NCBI GenBank assembly: GCA_052034625.1
Contig: JBPOII010000001.1
Coordinates: forward strand, 59,224-123,223
Origin: JAVBLP01 sp052034625
GTDB taxonomy: Bacteria > Elusimicrobiota > Endomicrobiia > Endomicrobiales > Endomicrobiaceae
Direction: 5' to 3'
DNA: 64,000 nucleotides
Of this stretch, positions 1-11,400 are shown piece by piece. The notes below the pieces were generated by a model. That model searched no databases, had not been told where the DNA came from, and worked only from the letters and a program-made list of their open reading frames with translations. The stretch's first letter is position 1; each line of letters begins with the position of its first letter. The translations under genes were made by a program, and so were the position numbers.

Positions 1-15
1 GTCTGAAAATCTTTA

Positions 16-44
16 TTGAAACGCTTTTTAAAATATTGTATAAT
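16..44 (+). promoter_or_regulatory. sigma70-type promoter for tRNA-Leu(UAA)
   Basis: TTGAAA (16-21), a 17-base spacer and a perfect TATAAT (39-44) lie about 70 bases before the tRNA. Transcription would start near 51. The downstream ParB-like and phosphoesterase genes may share this transcript, because no terminator is seen after the tRNA. Confidence 0.7.
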
Positions 45-112
45 CCTGACATTGATTTTATTTTTAACAGAAGTAAATCTCATGAAAGATTGTTTTTACA
101 ATCGATTTAAAT

Positions 113-198
113 GGGCGGATGGCGGAACTGGCAGACGCACAGGACTTAAAATCCTGAGGCTCGCAAGAGCCGTGAGGGTTCGATTCCCTCTCCGCCCA
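113..198 (+). tRNA. tRNA-Leu (anticodon UAA)
   Basis: An 86-base class II tRNA. The acceptor stem GGGCGGA (113-119) pairs with TCCGCCC (191-197), followed by discriminator A at 198. The anticodon stem CAGGA/TCCTG encloses loop CTTAAAA, giving anticodon TAA. A long variable arm (GGCTC-GCAA-GAGCC) and a GGTTCGATTCC T-arm confirm a leucine tRNA. CCA is not encoded. Confidence 0.97.
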
Positions 199-230
199 TT
201 TTTTTATTTTTAAAAGGATGAGTATGTAAA

Positions 231-1100
231 ATGACAGATGATCGCAATGTATTAGTAGATTTTGAGACAATTGAAAAAAATATTCAAAAATACAAGATAA
301 AAAACAGAGGAATTGAAGCTATACCTACAAATAAAATTGTGGGAAGTCTTGGACGCTATAATGATTTTTCTGAAAACCTTTTACCTCACAGAGGTGATAT
401 GGGTATCAGATATGAAAATATAAAGAAGGGCATGCTTGCCGGGGTAATATTTCCTCCGATTAAAGTATACCAAGTGCTTGATAATTACTTTATTATTGAC
501 GGTCATCACAGAGTTATGGTAGCGACAAATGTTTTGAATGCCAAATATATAGATGCTGAAGTATATGAAATTAAATTCGATTTTGATATTTCTCCAAAAA
601 AGACCTATTCATACAGTACTGCAAGTGCAAAAAACTTTTTGATAAAGCTTGAAGAGCATTTCTTTTTATTAAAGACCTCTCTTTCGAATAATGTTGTGAA
701 AAAACCTCTTAAAGTTACGGAACTTGTAAGTTTTGGAAAACTATATGAAGAGATCGAAAATTATAAAAGCAGTTATAATAAAGGTGAACTTCAAAAAAAA
801 CCCATTATTTATGCTTCATATCATTGGTATGAACACCGTTTTCTTCCGGCTGTAGCTATAATAGAGGAAGAAGATGTATTGAGGGGATTTCCGCACAGAA
901 CTTATACGGATTTATATGTTTGGATACAGCAGCATAAGTATTATCTCAGCCAAAAAGTAGGTTATGATGTCGGTTTTGATTTTACAGCTCACGATTTCTT
1001 TAAAAAGTATAAAAAAGTAAAAGGACTTTATCTTATTCCTTCCGTGATAAGAGATGTTTTACGCGGTATAAAAGATCAGATAAAAGATTTGAAAGATTGA
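231..1100 (+). CDS. ParB/Srx-like domain protein
   Basis: A 289-residue protein. Residues about 28-115 resemble the ParB/sulfiredoxin-like fold: an 'AIPTNKIVGSLGR' strand, then 'FPPIKVYQVLDNYFIIDGHHR' ending in a DGHHR motif, which in this superfamily forms the nucleotide-binding or nuclease centre. No ParB HTH domain is evident, so chromosome partitioning is unlikely. The C-terminal half (about 115-289) carries no motif I recognise; it is rich in aromatic residues (YASYHWYEHRF) and may be a substrate or partner module. It lies 32 bases after tRNA-Leu and one base before the next gene, so the two are probably co-transcribed. The role is unknown; stand-alone proteins of this fold are often loosely annotated as regulators or nucleases. 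Confidence 0.6.
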   Translation: MTDDRNVLVDFETIEKNIQKYKIKNRGIEAIPTNKIVGSLGRYNDFSENLLPHRGDMGIRYENIKKGMLAGVIFPPIKVYQVLDNYFIIDGHHRVMVATNVLNAKYIDAEVYEIKFDFDISPKKTYSYSTASAKNFLIKLEEHFFLLKTSLSNNVVKKPLKVTELVSFGKLYEEIENYKSSYNKGELQKKPIIYASYHWYEHRFLPAVAIIEEEDVLRGFPHRTYTDLYVWIQQHKYYLSQKVGYDVGFDFTAHDFFKKYKKVKGLYLIPSVIRDVLRGIKDQIKDLKD

Positions 1101-1101
1101 T

Positions 1102-1818
1102 ATGAAAATACTTGCCATTTCTGATATCGAAGATAAAATACTTGAAAATATCATTGCATCGCAGCCTGAAAAACTCAAAGATGTTGACTGTATAATTGCC
1201 TGCGGCGATTTAATGGGTAAATATCTTGAGTATATTACAGACAGTGTGCATAAAACTATGTTTTTTGTGGCGGGGAATCATTTTATTCTCCAGCTTTATG
1301 GCGATAAATTAAAAACCCGCAAAATGAAAAGGAAAATTTATAAAGGCATAGGGATGAAGCACCGTTTCGGCGGTATTGATATGCACGGAAGGGTAGAAGT
1401 CTTTAAAGATTTTATCATAGTCGGATTTGGAGGTGCAAAACGCTACAATCCGGGTGAGTTCCAATTTGAAGAATTTGAAATGGAGAAACTTGTTAAAAAA
1501 GCCAAAGCTGCTATAAGATGGCAGAGAATAAAGGATTTCATTACATTTAAAAGAAAAAAAGAAGTTATTGTGATATCGCATGTTCCGATGGCCGGAGTTC
1601 ATGATAAAGATGATAGATGCCATCAAGGTTTTCAGTGTTTTAGAGAGTTTGCTTTAAGCATAAGACCGCAGTTATGGCTTCACGGTCATATACATCTTGA
1701 AGATCAAAAGAAGATTCAGCAGAGTATTTTGGGAAAGACAACAATAGTTAATGCATATTCATCCAAAATAGTTGAAATCAATAAATGTGAAATAGTTGTA
1801 AAACGTGTATATGAATAA
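1102..1818 (+). CDS. calcineurin-like metallophosphoesterase
   Basis: A 238-residue protein with the ordered metal-binding motifs of calcineurin-like phosphoesterases: SDIED near the N-terminus (in the place of the usual D-x-H), CGDLMG, AGNH, a mid-protein ISHVPM and a C-terminal HGHIH. Family members hydrolyse phosphomono- or diesters with two metal ions; the substrate cannot be read from the sequence. The usual D-x-H motif reads D-I-E here, so one first-metal histidine is replaced, which may change metal preference. An insertion between GNH and ISH (residues about 65-150) contains a basic stretch (KRKIYKG, KTRKMKRK). No signal peptide is seen, so it is probably cytoplasmic. It starts one base after the ParB-like gene and is likely translationally coupled to it. 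Confidence 0.75.
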   Translation: MKILAISDIEDKILENIIASQPEKLKDVDCIIACGDLMGKYLEYITDSVHKTMFFVAGNHFILQLYGDKLKTRKMKRKIYKGIGMKHRFGGIDMHGRVEVFKDFIIVGFGGAKRYNPGEFQFEEFEMEKLVKKAKAAIRWQRIKDFITFKRKKEVIVISHVPMAGVHDKDDRCHQGFQCFREFALSIRPQLWLHGHIHLEDQKKIQQSILGKTTIVNAYSSKIVEINKCEIVVKRVYE

Positions 1819-1828
1819 GGAAAAAGTA

Positions 1829-1857
1829 TTGACTTATCGGCATTTATAAACTATTTA
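1829..1857 (+). promoter_or_regulatory. candidate promoter with almost no leader
   Basis: TTGACT (1829-1834), a 17-base spacer and TATTTA (1852-1857). The expected start point (about 1864) falls within a few bases of the ATG codons at 1866 and 1872, and no Shine-Dalgarno sequence precedes either, so the transcript could be leaderless. Confidence 0.45.
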
Positions 1858-1865
1858 TATATCAA

Positions 1866-2369
1866 ATGATAATGAAAAAATTTAGAGTTTTTATTATCTC
1901 GTTTTTTGTGTTTATGAACACTGCACATACTCCAGCAGCAGTTAATGCTTTTATGGAGTTTTTGTCTGATGTTCCTGCTATAAACGAAGTTCTTCCGGCA
2001 ACAGACAAAGGAATGGAAGTAGTTAATTATTCTTCATTTATACAGATCTCAAAACAACACATGGGCGAAATATGTACAAAAATATATGAATCTATTCAGA
2101 CCAATCTTGTATTTTTCTCATCATCTTCTGAAACTATAATAAAAGAAATCAGCAAAACCACATCAATATCTGCGGCTTATTGCGATATTTTGTTTGTAAA
2201 AGCAAAAAACATTGTGTTTCCAATAAAAATATTTATTTATAATTATGATATGCCAAAAGAAACCGGTAAGTTCAATACGCTGTTTTTATTTATACTGTTA
2301 CAACTAATAATGTTATTATTGTATGCATTGTATAAAGGTAATATACCTCATGCATCAATCCAATTATAA
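1866..2369 (+). CDS. small exported/membrane protein, unknown function
   Basis: A 167-residue protein I do not recognise. Residues about 1-27 form a signal-peptide-like segment (basic MIMKKFR, a hydrophobic run, then AAVNA). The central 100 residues are polar with no clear motif. Residues about 140-157 (LFLFILLQLIMLLLYALY) are a single transmembrane helix followed by a short tail, so a periplasmic domain anchored at its C-terminus is likely. ATG 1872 is an equally good start. It sits between the phosphoesterase and the giant gene, with its own candidate promoter and a terminator-like hairpin behind it. A regulatory or accessory role toward the giant gene is possible but unsupported. Confidence 0.5.
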   Translation: MIMKKFRVFIISFFVFMNTAHTPAAVNAFMEFLSDVPAINEVLPATDKGMEVVNYSSFIQISKQHMGEICTKIYESIQTNLVFFSSSSETIIKEISKTTSISAAYCDILFVKAKNIVFPIKIFIYNYDMPKETGKFNTLFLFILLQLIMLLLYALYKGNIPHASIQL

Positions 2370-2383
2370 TAAAATAAACAAGG

Positions 2384-2414
2384 CACGGTATCAGTTTTGA
2401 TACCGTGTTTTTTA
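2384..2414 (+). terminator. intrinsic terminator or attenuator before the giant gene
   Basis: A perfect 10-base stem CACGGTATCA (2384-2393) / TGATACCGTG (2398-2407) with a GTTT loop is followed by six T. It ends the 1866 gene, but its T-run lies only a few bases before the GGAGGAA ribosome site (2418-2424) of the giant gene, so it could also attenuate that gene. Confidence 0.8.
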
Positions 2415-2427
2415 TTTGGAGGAAGAA

Positions 2428-5400
2428 ATGAGTATTAAAAAAATCTTTTCAGTCTTTGTATCGGCAGTCTTTACTTTTACTGTCGTTTGCAGTGATTTTG
2501 CCTATGCGGCAAGTTCTGTGAATGAACCTGCTGTAGAATCTGTAAAAATTACAGATGATAATAGTGCCGGGTTTTTCAGGAATTTTGCAAAACTGACATC
2601 TTCAGCTGATTACGGAAGCAATACCGTTATTGTTAATATACAAGATTTTCATATGCATCCGGAAGTTCAGAGGAATATCAGTTCTATAATAGGAGTTCTT
2701 GAGAAAAAGTACGGTATTAAAAATGTATATGTTGAAGGTGCCCACGGTAAAGTAAGCACGGAATGGCTTTCAAATCTGAAAAATGAGAACTTTAAACTTG
2801 AAATTATTAATAACTTAATAAATTCAGGAGAGATTACCGGAGCCGAATACTATTCAGCTGTCAACAATAAAAAGGATTTCATTCTTGGACTTGAAGACAA
2901 AGATATACACAGCAAGAATATCCAGCGCTTTGCTACAATTATAGAAAAGAAACCTTTTTATAATGAAGCTCTTGAAGTTATGCAAAATGATTTGAACTTC
3001 CTCCAGAGTAAATATTTCAATTCAAAAAATAAAAAACTTACGGCATTGGTAGAAAAACATAAAAACGGAAAGATCTCTTCCGCAAAATATTATAAGATTC
3101 TTGAAAATTATCTTAAGAAGAATGCAAGTCAGTCTGACGGAATGTATGGAACTATCATTACTATGTCAATGAACGATTATCCGAATATCTCTTTATTTCT
3201 TGAATCCGACAGACTTCAAAAAAATCTAAGAAATGACAGGCTTTCAAAAGACCTCCAAAAAGTTATAGATGCTATGAAAACTACTATTACTTATGTGGAG
3301 TTTAAGAAAATACTTGAAGAAACTGATGACTTTAGAGACGTTGACCAGCTTATGGCTTTGATTTCGCAGATGCCTGAAGATTTCAAAAAAGAATATGTAT
3401 CGGCAGCTCTATCCAGATTCATTGAAGCATCAAATCTTTCAAAAAAGATCAACCCCGTAGCTTTGGTTTCGGAAGAAAGACTTCTTGTTGAGCAGCTAAG
3501 AATAGCTCTTTCCGAAACTAAATCTGAAATTGAAGTATCTTTTCTTAGCGACTTTTTCGTATATTTATCAGATTATATGAGAACTTCAATATCTGCAGAT
3601 GATTATGCTTATTTCAAGAGCAGATTTGATAAATTCCAGAAAATGTGGGATAAATATTCATACTATAATAATATGTATAAACTCCAAGCTGACTTTGCTT
3701 TTCTTGAAGAATACTATAATGTTAATGATCGCAGAAATGAAATATTTATAGACCAAATAACAAAAGAAAATGTTTTATCAAAAGGCAAAAACTCCTCGCC
3801 TGAAATAAATATAGATATTACAAGTCTTTTAAGCGGCAATAAGAAAATAATAGTGTGTATAACCGGCGGTTTTCACAGTAAAGGATTTACTGAGATCTTA
3901 GATGAGAAAAATATCTCATATGCTGTTATAACCCCTAATATAAGAGCCGGAGTAGGAAATGTTATCAATAACTACGAAAATCTTGCACTTGAACAGGCTG
4001 CGATATTTTCACAGACTCTTGCTTTGGCACTTGCTTCACAGTCTTCTAATGCAAAAACTGCAGAACTTCTTTTTAAAGCGGCAGAAAGAGATCTGTCTTC
4101 CATAAAATTTTCAAAAGAGAATATAGACAAGATTCTTGAAAGGCTTAATGAAGCGATAGGGGAAGAGACAGCTTTCGTTTATGATGCTGATAATGAGACA
4201 ATAAATATAACTAATGCCAAAGAAACACTTCCTTTTGCTGGAATTACGCAAAATACCGACGGTAATATAGTCATTTCAAATAAGTATTATGAAAAAATTA
4301 AGTTGGAACAGCCAAAAGACATAGTTTCCAGAGAAGATATGACTAAGTTTGTAAAAGATTTTTACGGAATATTTGACGCTTCAACTTTCAATCTGGGTTT
4401 TAATGCTTTTATACCAAATGTCTATTCAACTCTTAAACCGATAATGGAATATGCGGCAAAAAACGATCTTTTAAAAGGTAACGGGCTTATATTTGATATA
4501 GCAGGAAATTCTTTTCCTGCCGAGACAATAGATGGAATAGAGACCAGGCTTATCGGAAGAATGCCTGCTTTTATGCAGAAAGCTATTCTTGAAAGAGAAA
4601 ATAAGAATATAGCTTTTGAACAAGAGGACAGCTGGCTCAAATTCCTTATCTACACTGAACTTATTAATGATTTTATCCCTGTTTCTTATGATGCCGATCA
4701 AATGGAAGCTTATCTAGACCCTTCTATAGTTAATACACTTCTTGAAGAACTTAACAATCTTAGAAATAAGGAAGAACTTCCTGATCTGCTGGCAAGGAAA
4801 ACGGCAAGCTTTGGCACAGCAGGTATTAGAGGAACATTGGGAAAAGAGTTTAGTTTTGCAGATGTTTTAAAAACCACGCAAGCTCTTGCAGAAGTTGTAA
4901 AAAGCGAATATAAAGGCAAAGGAAAGCCGGTCGTTCTTGTAGGTTATGATACAAGATTCCTTTCAAAAGAATTTGCAGAAATAGCGGCTGGTGTATTTGC
5001 CGCTAATGGCATTGTCGCTGAACTCAGTAATAGAAATACTCCTACTCCGGCAATTTCAGATACGATGAGAAGAGGCGAAGGCAAATACTTTACTGCCGTA
5101 AATATAACAGCCAGCCACAATCCGGCACAATATGGCGGATATAAAGTAAGTATGGTTGACGGCGGACAAGCAAATACCGAACTTACAACTAAAGTCGAAA
5201 AGAAAATAAGAGAGATCGAAAGCGGCGATATAGAAGTCTCTTTTATAAATCTGGACAATGGACTTAAAGACGGTTTGATAATAATAAAAAGTGATATAAA
5301 AGAAAGTTATATAGAAGCTTTCACACAAAGAATAAGAGAACTTTTTGGTCTTACTACCGAAGAGGCAATGAATGAACTTAAAGAAAAAGCAAAAGGTTTT

Positions 5401-8400
5401 TATGTTATAGCTGATGCAAAAAACGGAACGGCAACTGATTATTTCAATGATCTTTTTAATTATTTCGGTTATACGAATAATGAAATACTCAATCCTGATT
5501 TTGATGTTACTTTTGATGGAAAACATCCTGAACCGAAAGCAGCAAACCTTCAAGATCTGATTAATACAATTAAAGAAAAAGGGAATACGCTTCCTGACGG
5601 TACAAGCCTTCTTGGAGTTTCAACTGATGTTGACTCGGATAGATTTGCTGTTGTAGATAAGAACGGAAGATTCCTTTCTCCAAATGAAATACTTTTGATT
5701 TTGGAATGGTATATTCTTAACCAGCAGCACGATGCTTCCGGGACTATAGTCAGAAATCTTGCAACCACCCATGCTATGGATGACCTTGCAAGGATCCTTT
5801 CAAACGGGAAAGTCGGATCTACTGAAGTTAAAGTAGGTTTTAAATGGATAGCTGAACAACTTGCCAAAAAAGACCAGAATGTAATCATCGCAGGGGAAAG
5901 TTCAGGCGGAGTTGCTATTGGAAACTGGACTCTTGATAAAGACGGCTTTTTGGCTGATATGGCCGTTATTTTGATTTGCACGATGCAAGGAAAAGATCCG
6001 GGAGAAATACTTGATGAGATATATAAAACTATCGGCTGGACTCCTGTTTTCCTGGAAACTGCCGTAGATTTTGGAAAATTGTTTGAAGCCGAAGAAGCAA
6101 ATATCAAAAAAGCTGAATTTACAGAGTGGGCAAGGACTGCAAATGCCGAAGAAGTTGCTCAGCTTCTTGATATGAGCAAACTCGGGACTAATGCACGTAT
6201 TACATCTGTAGAACAAATAGGTGAAGGCCGCAGCTTTGAAGGCATAAAGGTAAGAATAACAAATGATGATATGCCTGCAAATTCCGACAGAATGTGGATG
6301 ACACTGAGACTTTCCGGCACTGAACCGCTTGTAAGAATTTATGCAGAAACCGACAATCCTGAAAGGACGGCTTATCTTGCCCAAGAAGGCGATATTATAG
6401 TAAAAGGCAGTTTTAAAAATATTAAGAAAAATGAATTTGACTCAATGGCACAGACAAAAGCCGATGCGGCAAGAATAGTTGAGATGAATCTTCTTTCTAA
6501 AGATACAACCGATGCGCTTGTTGCAAAGATTGAAGGGCTTAAGAACGGTATTATTCCGAACATTGAAGGAAAGATAACCGATAAATTCGGAACTGCCGGT
6601 ATCAGAGGGACTATCGGAATTGAAGGGCAAAAATCCTTCAAAGTTGAAGATGTTATTAAAGCAGCACAAGCTACAGCTCTTGCTGTGAAAGACATTTATG
6701 CACAGAAAGGTTACTCAGGAAAACCTGCTATGCTTGTAGGTTATGATACAAGATTCCTTTCAAAAGAGTTTGCAGAGATCACTGCAGGTACACTTGCTGC
6801 AAACGGTATTGAAGTTTATTTAAGTGACGTGAATGTTCCTACACCGGCAATAGCATACTCTGTGCTTAATGCGAAAAATGATGATGGAAGCAAGAGATTC
6901 TTTGCTGCCGTAAATATAACCGCAAGCCATAATCCCGGCGACAATAATGGATATAAGTTTTCTATGGAAGACGGCGGTCAGGCACTCCCGGAAGTTACTA
7001 ATTTGGTAGAAAAATATATAAGAGATATTGAAAATAGTGTAGCGGCAGGAATGACTACTGAAGAAGTTATCAACTTTTCAACTCTTCAGGAAGGACTCAA
7101 TAACGGAACTATAAATTTTCAAAAAAATATAAGGGAAGATTATATTGAAAGCTTTTTACCCAGAGTTATGGATTTCTTAGGTATTAAGACAGATGCACAA
7201 AAAGAAGAGTTTAGAAAGAAAGCGGCTGAGATGGCCGTAGTAGTTGATGCAAAATTTGGTACAGGAAGCTCATACTATGCAGATATACTTGAAAAAATGG
7301 GGTTTTCGGATAAAGAAATACTTGGCGATGGACATGATGTTTCTTTTGAAGGTGTAAAACCGGAGCCTGCAAAAGCCACTCTTACAAAACTTATAGACAG
7401 AGTAAAATCATTATTTACTTCCAAATCAAAAACAAAAATACTAGGTCTTTCTACTGATGTTGACGGTGACAGATTTGCGATAATAGATGAAGAAGGTGAA
7501 TTTATACATCCTAACCAGATCCTTCTTATACTTGAATGGTATATACTCAATCAGAGAACTGATGGTGCAATAGTAAGAAGCCTTGCTACCACGCATGCTA
7601 TGGATTATCTTGCAAAACTTAAGGAAGTTGAAAGTGTTGAAAGTTATGTAGGTTTTAAATTTATAGCTGAGATCATCCATAAGTTTGAAGATAAGGGAAG
7701 CACAGTTCTTATGGGTGGAGAAAGTTCCGGCGGTCTAGCAATAGGTGATTGGGTATTTGATAAAGACGGTTTCCTAGCCAATATGCTGATGCTTGGCATT
7801 ATAACCAATACCGGAAAATCTCCTTCAGAACTTTTGAAAGATATATATGCCGAAATAGGATATACGCCTTATTTTGTTGAAGATGCTGTAAAATTCGTCG
7901 AAGTTGTTAAAGAAGAAAAAAACATTCCTAAAGACAAGGTACTTACGGCAGAAGAAACAGCCGAAATAAATGATGCCGCAAATGAAAAGAAACAGGCTTT
8001 TATAGGCTGGGCATTTAATGCAGGCGTTGATGATGTCAGCAAACTTCTTGACCTTGAGGCAATGGGTTTTGGAGAGGGTGCCAAAATAACGGATGTCAGC
8101 AAAATAGGTGAAGAACTCTCTAACTTTGAAGGTATCAAAATAAGAATTACCAATGATGCTATAGAAAATGATGCTAGTGACACTATAAAAGATAAACTCT
8201 GGGTAGTTATGAGAATGTCGGGAACGGAACCTTTGGTAAGAGTTTATGCTGAAACCGATTCGGAAGAAAGAACAGCGGCATTGTCGGAAGAAGGCAAGGA
8301 AATAGTAAAAGGAAAATTTAATGCACCGCTTGATGTAGCTGAAGAAGGTATGGTTGATCTTGGCAGAAGAGCAGACATTAGGGACCTTGATATACAGCCC

Positions 8401-11400
8401 GGACAGAAATATCTTATAAGAGCTGATTATAATGTTCCTATGGACGGCGGGAAAATTACCGACGAAACAAGGATTTTAGGTACTCTTGATACAATACGTT
8501 ATATAACGGAAAGAGGCGGAAAGGTCGTTCTTATGTCACATCTTGGAAGACCTGATGGTCAAAAAAATGATAAGTATACTCTTAGACCAATAGCTCAAAG
8601 ACTCGGAGAATTGCTCGGAAAAGATATTACATTCCTTGAAGATGCGATAGGTGAGGGAAATAAAGACATTATAGATTCACTGGAAAATGGAAGCATAACA
8701 CTCCTTGAGAATGTGCGTTTTTATGCTGAAGAAGAAGCCAGTGATGCTGATTTTGCAGAAAAACTTGTTGACAGGAATGTAGGGAAGGACGCGGTTTTTG
8801 TTATGGACGCTTTTGGAACTGCCCATAGAGCACATGCTTCTACCGTTGGAGTAACACAGTTTACGCAGAAAGCAGTGGCCGGTCTTTTAATGGCGAAGGA
8901 ACTTGAGTTCTTAGGTGTCAAACTTGAAAATCCAGAAAGTCCTTCAGTAGCTATACTCGGAGGTTCAAAAGTTAAGGATAAGATAGGAGTAATAAGATCA
9001 TTGCTCGGCAAAGTCGATACTGTAATAGTTGGCGGTGCAATGGCTTATGCTTTCTTGGCAGCACAGGGTGTAGATATCGGCAATTCCAGAGCAGATGAAG
9101 AAAATATTAAACTTGCTTCTGAATTGCTTGAAGAGGCTAAATTGAAAGGAAAAACAATTGCGCTTCCTATAGATCATACTGTAGTGAGAACAAACGATAT
9201 AGATTTCTCTAAGGGTGCTCCGGTAATGCTTGACGATAATGATAAGCATAATACTGAAGGCGAGGCGGTAAAGAATGGATATATGGGTGTTGATATAGGA
9301 CCTAAAACGATAGAAAAGTTTTCAGAAATTATAAAAGATGCAAGGACTATTGTTTGGAATGGACCTATGGGAATATTTGAAATACCGGAACTTGCGGAGG
9401 GAACTTTTGCCATAGCAGACGCGATGGCTCAGGCAAAAGAAAAAGGAGCAGATGCAATAGTTGGCGGAGGCGATTCTGTAGCGGCAGTAAATCAAGCAGG
9501 TAAAGCCGAACTGATGAGCCATGTTTCCACCGGTGGAGGCGCTTCTCTTGAATTTCTTGAAAAAGGTACATTGCCCGGAGTTGAAGCACTTGATATGGCT
9601 AAGGCTTCCTCAAGTCTTTTGGAACTTAACAATTCTTGGGACTCCATAAAGAATAAACTATGGGTGAAATTTTTAGGATTGTTTTATAAAGACAAACTTA
9701 AACTAAGAAGCACAGCAGTTGCAATAAAAGAGGCATCTCATATCAGAACTATGGTTCTCAATCCTGTAAAATTTGCAGAACAGCATTTCAAAGACGGCTC
9801 ATCAATTGCTGCAAGCTTGAAAGAAGCTAAGATCAACGCTGCTAAAGATGTCTCAAAATCAACACGCCAAGCTTTTCTCAGGAGCGTTGTTATAGTATCG
9901 TTTGTAGCTTTAATAACAGCTATGTTCCACACACTTTCCGATATGACTATGCTTCATCTGCCTGCGATGTTACTATCTGTTCCATTTTTACTTTCATCAC
10001 TCTATATGGGCAATATAAGAGCACATTCAAAAAATAATTATGAAGTGTTCAAAACAATTGAAAAAAATATTGATGATAGAATAAAGAAAGTAAAAACACC
10101 GATGTCGCAAGCAGTTTTTATCGATTATTTTAAAAGAGAATATGGAGTACTTCGTGACAATATTCCAAGCTATATAATCAATAATCCTGAAGTACTATCA
10201 AGATTTATAATGGAAAATTATAAAACCATGGGTGCTGAAGGCGGTTCTCTTGTAAATGATATATATGAAATACTTTCACGTGGTTCTACAGGACTTCTTG
10301 AGATTGAAAAAGATGAGTTCCAGAGCCTTACGGAAACTCCGGAGTGGATAAATCTTCAGGCTCATTATGAGGATATCAAGGATGAGACTATCAAGAATAT
10401 GTTTAATGCCGATCCTGACAGAGCCGAAAAATATACAAAATCTATTGAAGGACTTACTGTAGATTTTTCAAAGAACAGAATGAATGATGAAACTCTAAAA
10501 CTTTTGATGGAACTTGCAAAAGCATCGGGAGTTAAAGATGCAATAAGGGACATAATGTCAGGCGCTAAGTGGAATTGGACTGAGAATCGTTCTGTATTGC
10601 ATACGGCTCTCAGACTTAAGGCAGATGATCATACACCTATATATGCAGAAAATGAAAATGGTGAAGTTGTTAATTTTACGCCTATTATTAAAGAAGTTCT
10701 CAATAGAATGGAAACATTTACTAATGATGTAAGGTCCGGAAAATGGCTTGGTGCAACAGGACAGCCTGTAGAAGTCGTTATTAATGACGGTATAGGCGGT
10801 TCTAATTTAGGACCTAAGGCAGCAAGTAAAGCCTTGTCAAATTTTGCCGGTTCTAAAAAACTTGATCTGAGATTCCTTTCAAATGTGGATCCTACGGACT
10901 TTGCTGAGATAGTAAAAGGCGTAGATCCCGATAATGTGCTTATCATAATAGCTTCAAAAACTTTTACGACACAGGAAACCATTCAAAATGCAAAGCTTCT
11001 TAAAGAGTGGCTTGTCGGCAAGCAGAAAGTTAAAGGTCAGATGGGTGTTCGTATAACTGAAGCCTCAGAATCAGACCCTAACCTTCCGCAGAAATTTGAG
11101 GTTTATCAGATAGGCAGCGATGATCCTAATGCAAAACTTATTCCTCTTGAGGTAATAAAAGATCTTCAGTCCAAAGCTGAAGAGACAATGGCGAAAAAGG
11201 GAATAGATGTAGCAAAAGAGAAAGAAGATAAGCTAGAAGAAATGAAAGAGCATTATCTGAATTTGGCAAAGCAAAAATTCATGAGTGAAAGAAATGAACG
11301 CGGTGAATCCTATACATCCGAAGAAGTTGACGGAATAAAGTTGTCATTCGTATACGAAAATGCAGCAAAAATGGATACTGAAAAGTGGTATCTTGAATTT

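Noticed and set aside
2416..2427. TTG start four codons before ATG 2428 of the giant gene
   Set aside because: The GGAGGAA ribosome site lies after the TTG and is correctly spaced for ATG 2428.
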